A stretch of DNA of 64,000 bases from Bugula neritina (taxonomy: Eukaryota > Bryozoa > Gymnolaemata > Cheilostomatida > Bugulidae): positions 22,659,767 to 22,723,766 of the forward strand of contig OZ037766.1 of the NCBI GenBank assembly GCA_964035545.1, in the 5' to 3' direction. The notes under the pieces were generated by a model that saw only the letters and a program-made list of their open reading frames with translations, ran no database searches and had not been told where the DNA came from. Positions 59,125 through 64,000 of the stretch are shown piece by piece. Position 1 is the stretch's first letter. Every line of letters starts with the position of its first letter. The translations under genes and the position numbers were made by a program.

Positions 59125-62100
59125 TAGGACTCGAAGAGGAGAAGAAGAGACCTCCACAGGGTCTGCCGATACCGAGTGGCAGAGGCCACGGAGACCTCGG
59201 AGACCGCAAGGTCTACCCGATCCTCCGGCCGTGTCACTCGAGACCCGGATGCAGCTAGAAGAAGCAGGATGGCAGGCACCTCGGAGATCTCGGAGACCGC
59301 AAGGTCTACCCGATCCTCCGGCCTGGCCACTCCAGAACCGGTTCGCGGGGTTGCCCGAGGAGGTTGTGGAGGAGGATTCAGCTTACTCGCAAGAGTACCC
59401 CAAGCTACCCTCCCGACCTCAGAAAACCCCCGTTGTCTCTAAGACAAAGAGGAGGCCCGCTGTGCGGACCCAAGTTGTGTCTCCCCCAGAGACTGACCGC
59501 TCCAGGAGCGCCCAGCCGTATGGAAGCAGCTACTTTCTGCCCGGAAAGATTTCGGGTAAAGCTGCCACATTCCTACTGGATACTGGGTGCACTACCAACC
59601 TGCTGAGTAGGCGTCTCTTTGACACTCTTGGTGCACGAGAGCGGGCGAGCCTCGAGCCGTATGAAGGTGCGCATGGTACGTTGGCGGACGGATCATGCAT
59701 TCCTTTCTACGGCGTCATTTCACTACCTGGACGCGTCCGTGATCAAGCAATTCACGAGACGTTCATAGTCAGCCAGCTGAAGGAGGACGCCATCCTGGGA
59801 ATGCCGTTTCTGGAGAAACACCAGTGTCACATGGATTTCCAGAAGTCAGTGGTGGTGATGGCTGGGAAGGAGCTTGTCTGCGTCGACAAGTTTGGAAGGC
59901 CCTTGGTGGGCGGAGTCCAGGTAGTGCGGGACTGCACGGTTCCGGGAAGATCCCAGGCGACTCTTCGCTGCAGAGTCAACTGCAAGGGGATCGCCGGCCT
60001 GGGGGTGGTTGAGGGAACGCACGGAGCGATCCGACTAGCAAACAGCCTGAATCGGCTAGATTGTCGGCAGGAGCTCCTCGTGCAGTGCATCAACCCCTTC
60101 ACGGAACCTGTCCGATTATCGGCTGGAGCGCTGGTGGGGAAGTACCACTCCATCCAGGAAGCGGATGTGGGTCCGGCACTGGAGACAGTGGCCGACACCC
60201 AGGGGAACCCCCCTCACACCAGACGAGGAGCAGTCCCGGAGCATATGGCTGACCTGTATGATGGGGCGTGTGGAAACTGTACAAGTAGTACTGAACGCCA
60301 AGTACTGGCTCAACTACTTGCGGAGTACAGTGATGTCTTCAGTCGTGGAGATAGAGACATGGGGCTGACCAAGGTCATCTCCCACGAGATACCCCTGGCA
60401 GCCGGCACCACTCCCATCAGGCAGCCTACCCGGCGTCTAGGCCCGGAGAAGGAGAAGGAGGTGAGCCGACAGGTACAGGATCTTCTCGACCGGGATCTGA
60501 TTGAGCCTGCCCACGGTGCGTGGAGCTCTCCAGTAGTCCTGGTCAAGAAGAAAGATGGTAGCTGGAGGTTCTGTGTGGACTACCGCAGACTCAACAGCGT
60601 TACCATCCAAGACGCCTACCCTCTCCCACGGATAGATGAGTCTCTGGATGCCCTCGCGGGTAGCAAGTACTTCAGTACTTTGGATCTGCTTAGCGGGTAC
60701 TGGCAAGTGCCTCTCAGTCCTGATGCCCAGGACAAAGCAGCATTCATTACTCGCGACGGGCTCTGGAAGTGGAAAGTACTGCCATTTGGACTAACGTCCG
60801 CCCCGGCAACTTTCCAACGGCTCATGGAGCAGGTCCTCAGTGGATTACACTGGAAGACCCTCCTCATCTATCTGGACGACGTCATTGTCATCTCGCCAGA
60901 CTTTTCGACTCATGTCAGTCGTCTGCGGGAGGTCTTTGACCGCCTCCGGGCAGCTGGACTCAAGCTGAAGCCCTCCAAGTGTGCACTCTTGCAGCCGGAA
61001 GTCACGTACCTGGGCCATGTGGTGGGCCGTGATGGGGTCGCTACCGACCCAGAGAAGGTACAGGCTGTGAAGCAGTGGACTGTCCCCCGTGACCTCCCTG
61101 AGTTGCGCGCATTCTTGGGCCTAGTAGGGTACTACCGGCAGTACATACCTGGCTTCGCAGGAGTGGCTCAGCCGTTAAATCGGCTGACCGCAAAAGGGGT
61201 CCGGTGGCAGTGGACGCAGGAGGAGCAGCAGGCATTCGACCACCTCAAGCAACGGCTAATGGAGGCGCCAATTCTGGCGTATCCTGATCCAGCCAAGGAG
61301 TACATCCTGGACACCGACGCCAGTGACCACAGCGTGGGAGCTGTCCTGTCTCAAGTCCAGGGTGGAAGTGAGGTGGTCGTGGCTTACTACAGCAAGACTC
61401 TCGCGGCCGCCGAGAAGAACTACTGCACCACTAGGAAGGAACTCCTAGCAGTAGTCAAGGCGGTCAAGCACTTTCGGCCATATCTGTATGGGAGAACGTT
61501 CCGTTTGCGAACAGACCATGCATCACTGATATGGCTGTGTAAACGTGCGGAGCCCTCGAGCCAGGTAGCTCGTTGGCTAGAGATTCTTGCCGAGTTCTCT
61601 TACCGGATAGAACACCGTGCTGGCCGGAAGCACGGAAACGCCGACGGCATGAGCCGCCGGCCGGTAGAGGACTGTAAGCAATGCCTGCACATTGAAAAAC
61701 GGGACGGGGGACCCGCTCGCCTTGACGTGGAAACAGAGTTAGGGGAGGGCGCCGTCTATCGGTGGGAGCACGGCCATCTTCGGACCGAAACCCACTCAGA
61801 CGACGTCCAGGCGCTTCACGCCAACCCCACTCTGTACCAGAATGTCAAGGAGCTGTGCCGACTCCAGGAGACGCTACCCGGCCCGGTAGCGGACATTTTC
61901 CGGGCCAAGAAGGAGGGCCGACGACCTAGCGAGGAACAGCAGCGGCAGGGAGACGTTGAGTTCCAACTCCTCTGTCGTCGCTGGGATGCCCTCAAGGTCA
62001 GTCCTGATGGCCTCCTGATGATAACGTTAGCAGCAGACAACCGTCAGCAGGAGAGGGACCGCGTCGTCTGTCCACGCGCCCTCCGACGGGAACTGATCTG

Positions 62101-64000
62101 GGACACCCATAAGCAGGCTCATTCTGGAGTCAGTCGGGTCATCAGGTGTCTGCGGCTGCGTTGGTATTGGCCCGGAATGACTCGGGACGTACGACTGCGG
62201 GTACGGCAATGCGAGGTCTGCCAAGCTAGCAAGCATGGCCGCCCCACGGAAACCACTGGTCGACGCCGGCTGTACGCTGGTCGACCGTGGCAAGTAGTGG
62301 CGGTAGACCTTGTCGGGCCTATGCCGTTATCCGCCAGAGGGAACACCTGGATACTGGTGCTCACGGACCACTTTACCCGGTGGGCGGATGCTCTGGCTAT
62401 CCCAGACGCAACTGCCCCCACGGTGGCCCGGACCCTGGACCAACATGTGTTCTGTTACCTCGGTTTGCCCGAGCAGATACATACGGACCAGGGCGCCCAG
62501 TTCCAGTCCCAGCTCATGGGAGACCTCTGCCGGATATGGGGGGTGAACCAGAGTCGGACCACCCCATATCACCCACAAGGGAACGGAGTCGTCGAGCGGA
62601 ACAACAGGATGTTGGGTGACGCCCTCAGGAGCCTGCTCCTTGGTCGAGGTCAGGAAGAATGGGACGTGGTGCTGCCACAAATCATGCGGGCTTACCGCAG
62701 CACACCACACTCCACCACACAGGAGACCCCAAACTTCCTGATGCTAGGCCGGGAAACGCGGGTTCCGGAACACCTGACATACCACGTTCCCGCCCCCGAA
62801 TCGCCGGTACATGAGTACGTCGAAAGACTGACAGAGATCATGGGTAAAGCCCATGATGCACTGCGGGCCCAGCAGTGGCAGATCCGCACAGAGGACTCAG
62901 AAGAGCCCCCATTGTATCAGGTGGGAGACTGGGTCTGGATGGTGAGCTATCGTAGGCGACGCGGACAGTCGGCTAAACTTCAGCCCAAGTTCGTGGGTCC
63001 CTACTGCGTGGTGGAGGTGCTGGCCAACCACACATACCGTGTGGAGCGCTCTGGACAGGTCTCAGTCCAGAGCGAACAGCGCCTGAAACCATACCATGCC
63101 AGCCCAGACGCGGTGGGTCAGGCTCCACCCCTCCTGGAGCCCAACCGCCAGCCTAACCAGCGGGGGAGAGCCACCCGGCCCCGGGAGGTGGAAATTGTCA
63201 TCCGAAGGGAGGCAGAGCAGGAGCAGGCTGCCCTACGAGAACAGTTGGAACAACAACAGAGGCAGGAGCAGCAGCAGCAACACGCCCCAGAGCCACCACC
63301 CCTCTGGGGGGAGGACACCCCCACCCGTATTACGGGTGAAGGCGGGGACCCCCCTACGGTGGCAACTGAGGAGCAACTGGCACCACCAGCACCCACACCG
63401 CTGGAAAGGAGCCAGCGAGCGAGGAAACCACCCAGATATCTGGCAGACTATCACATAGGACACCTAGGGTTGCCCCCCCCAAGTGGGAATCCATCTGTCC
63501 AGGGCCATTACTCCTCCTTAGTTAGTAAATTCTTCCAACCTCCTGGAGAATCACTACAAAAAGGAACAGTTGCAAACCGAAATTCGGAGGGCACGCGATT
63601 GTCTGAGTTGTCCCTTCAAAACTCGATGGGAATTCCCCACGATCGCGTAGCAGGTAAAAATATTGAAACACGAGGCTCGGCCATTTGCACTACTACTAAC
63701 CCACTAGTAACACGCAATTTTAAAGCTGAAACTTGTAATCGAATTAATCACGAATTGGATATGGGTATTACTCTTCCCGGTAACAACACTACAAACACAG
63801 GTATTTCATTAGAGTCAGAGCCTCCCGTACCGGAGTCTGACTCAACTGTAATTAATTGGGCTAGTTTAGATTTGTTAGAATCTAATTTATTAACGGAGGA
63901 AGTCGATGTGAGTTTTGGAGAAGACTCTCTAAATGAGTTTTTATTAGACCAGGACATAGGGTCAGTCACTCTCCATGACTCACCTCGGCTCCCTACCACC
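59066..64000 (+). CDS. Element 2 pol with long C-terminal extension (3' end outside window)
   Basis: Entered by -1 frameshift; 1645 codons open to the edge. Domains by approximate pol residue: protease LLDTGCTTNLLS (~170); RT with FCVDYRRLNSVT and YLDDVIVIS (~600); RNase H DTDASD (~750); integrase zinc domain (His/His about 1014-1020, CEVC about 1050), catalytic AVDLVGP, HTDQGAQF and NGVVERNN (~1080-1175); then the GPY/F module FVGPYCVVEVL (~1309). Beyond it the frame stays open for over 300 residues: a Gln-rich stretch, RSQRARKPPRYLADY, and an AT-richer tail. Its last part resembles the N-terminus of the element 1 zinc-finger ORF. All catalytic motifs seen are intact. The stop and any zinc finger would lie beyond 64000. 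Confidence 0.9.

Larger units (their letters stand above)
57824..64000 (+). mobile_element. Ty3/gypsy LTR retrotransposon, apparently intact (element 2), right end outside window
   Basis: LTR, primer site, gag, frameshift site and a pol frame open to the window edge, in the same arrangement as element 1 and clearly related to it. Gag and pol show no internal stop in the part seen. The GC-rich coding region contrasts with the AT-rich flanks. Confidence 0.95.

Overview
This window is animal nuclear DNA. Genes are split by GT-AG introns, the host sequence is AT-rich, and the gene set (PREB/SEC12-like, PCBD, WDR1, ARFRP1, a FERM-domain membrane protein) is metazoan. tRNA-derived SINEs, Ty3/gypsy LTR elements and a LINE remnant suggest a non-model, probably marine, invertebrate. 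The phylum cannot be fixed from the sequence; a mollusc or other lophotrochozoan is only a guess. I saw no prokaryotic features and no CRISPR array.

Layout, left to right: the 5' part of a PREB/SEC12-like gene (minus, runs off the left end); a six-exon zinc-dependent MDR dehydrogenase resembling the phosphonate-associated HpnZ group (plus, 4706-6968); a possible small secreted peptide (plus, 9331-9495); a three-exon secreted protein of unknown family (minus, 9813-11789); an intronless 479-residue unknown protein (minus, 12653-14092); a membrane-anchored protein built from thirteen near-identical 63-residue repeats with a polybasic Cys-Cys-Cys tail (plus, 16145-19802); pterin-4a-carbinolamine dehydratase (plus, to 24012); a complete 13-exon WDR1/AIP1 gene (minus, 24596-32531); ARFRP1 (plus, 40151-41100); and a 13-exon FRMD3/5-like FERM protein with a C-terminal membrane helix (plus, 42340-55816).

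Two related Ty3/gypsy elements stand out by their high GC. Element 1 (minus, 33430-38437) has a 4-bp target duplication and LTRs differing at one base in 305, yet it is broken: frameshifts, two TGA stops in the RT region, and loss of RNase H and integrase. It keeps a separate C2H2 zinc-finger ORF. Element 2 (plus, from 57824 off the right end) has intact gag and an open pol. Both have a tRNA-Leu-type primer site, and both have the same gag/pol frameshift layout: slippery heptamer, 6-nt spacer, 9-10 bp stem. In element 2 the integrase frame runs on into sequence resembling the start of the element 1 zinc-finger ORF, so the family appears to carry an extra 3' zinc-finger module.

The most novel-looking host item is the 63-residue repeat protein. 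The most novel-looking mobile-element item is the gypsy family with its conserved frameshift cassette and zinc-finger extension. Repeats include a SINE family with two copies in introns, each bounded by perfect target duplications, two foldback/TIR elements, and blocks of cryptically simple sequence clustered around gene starts.
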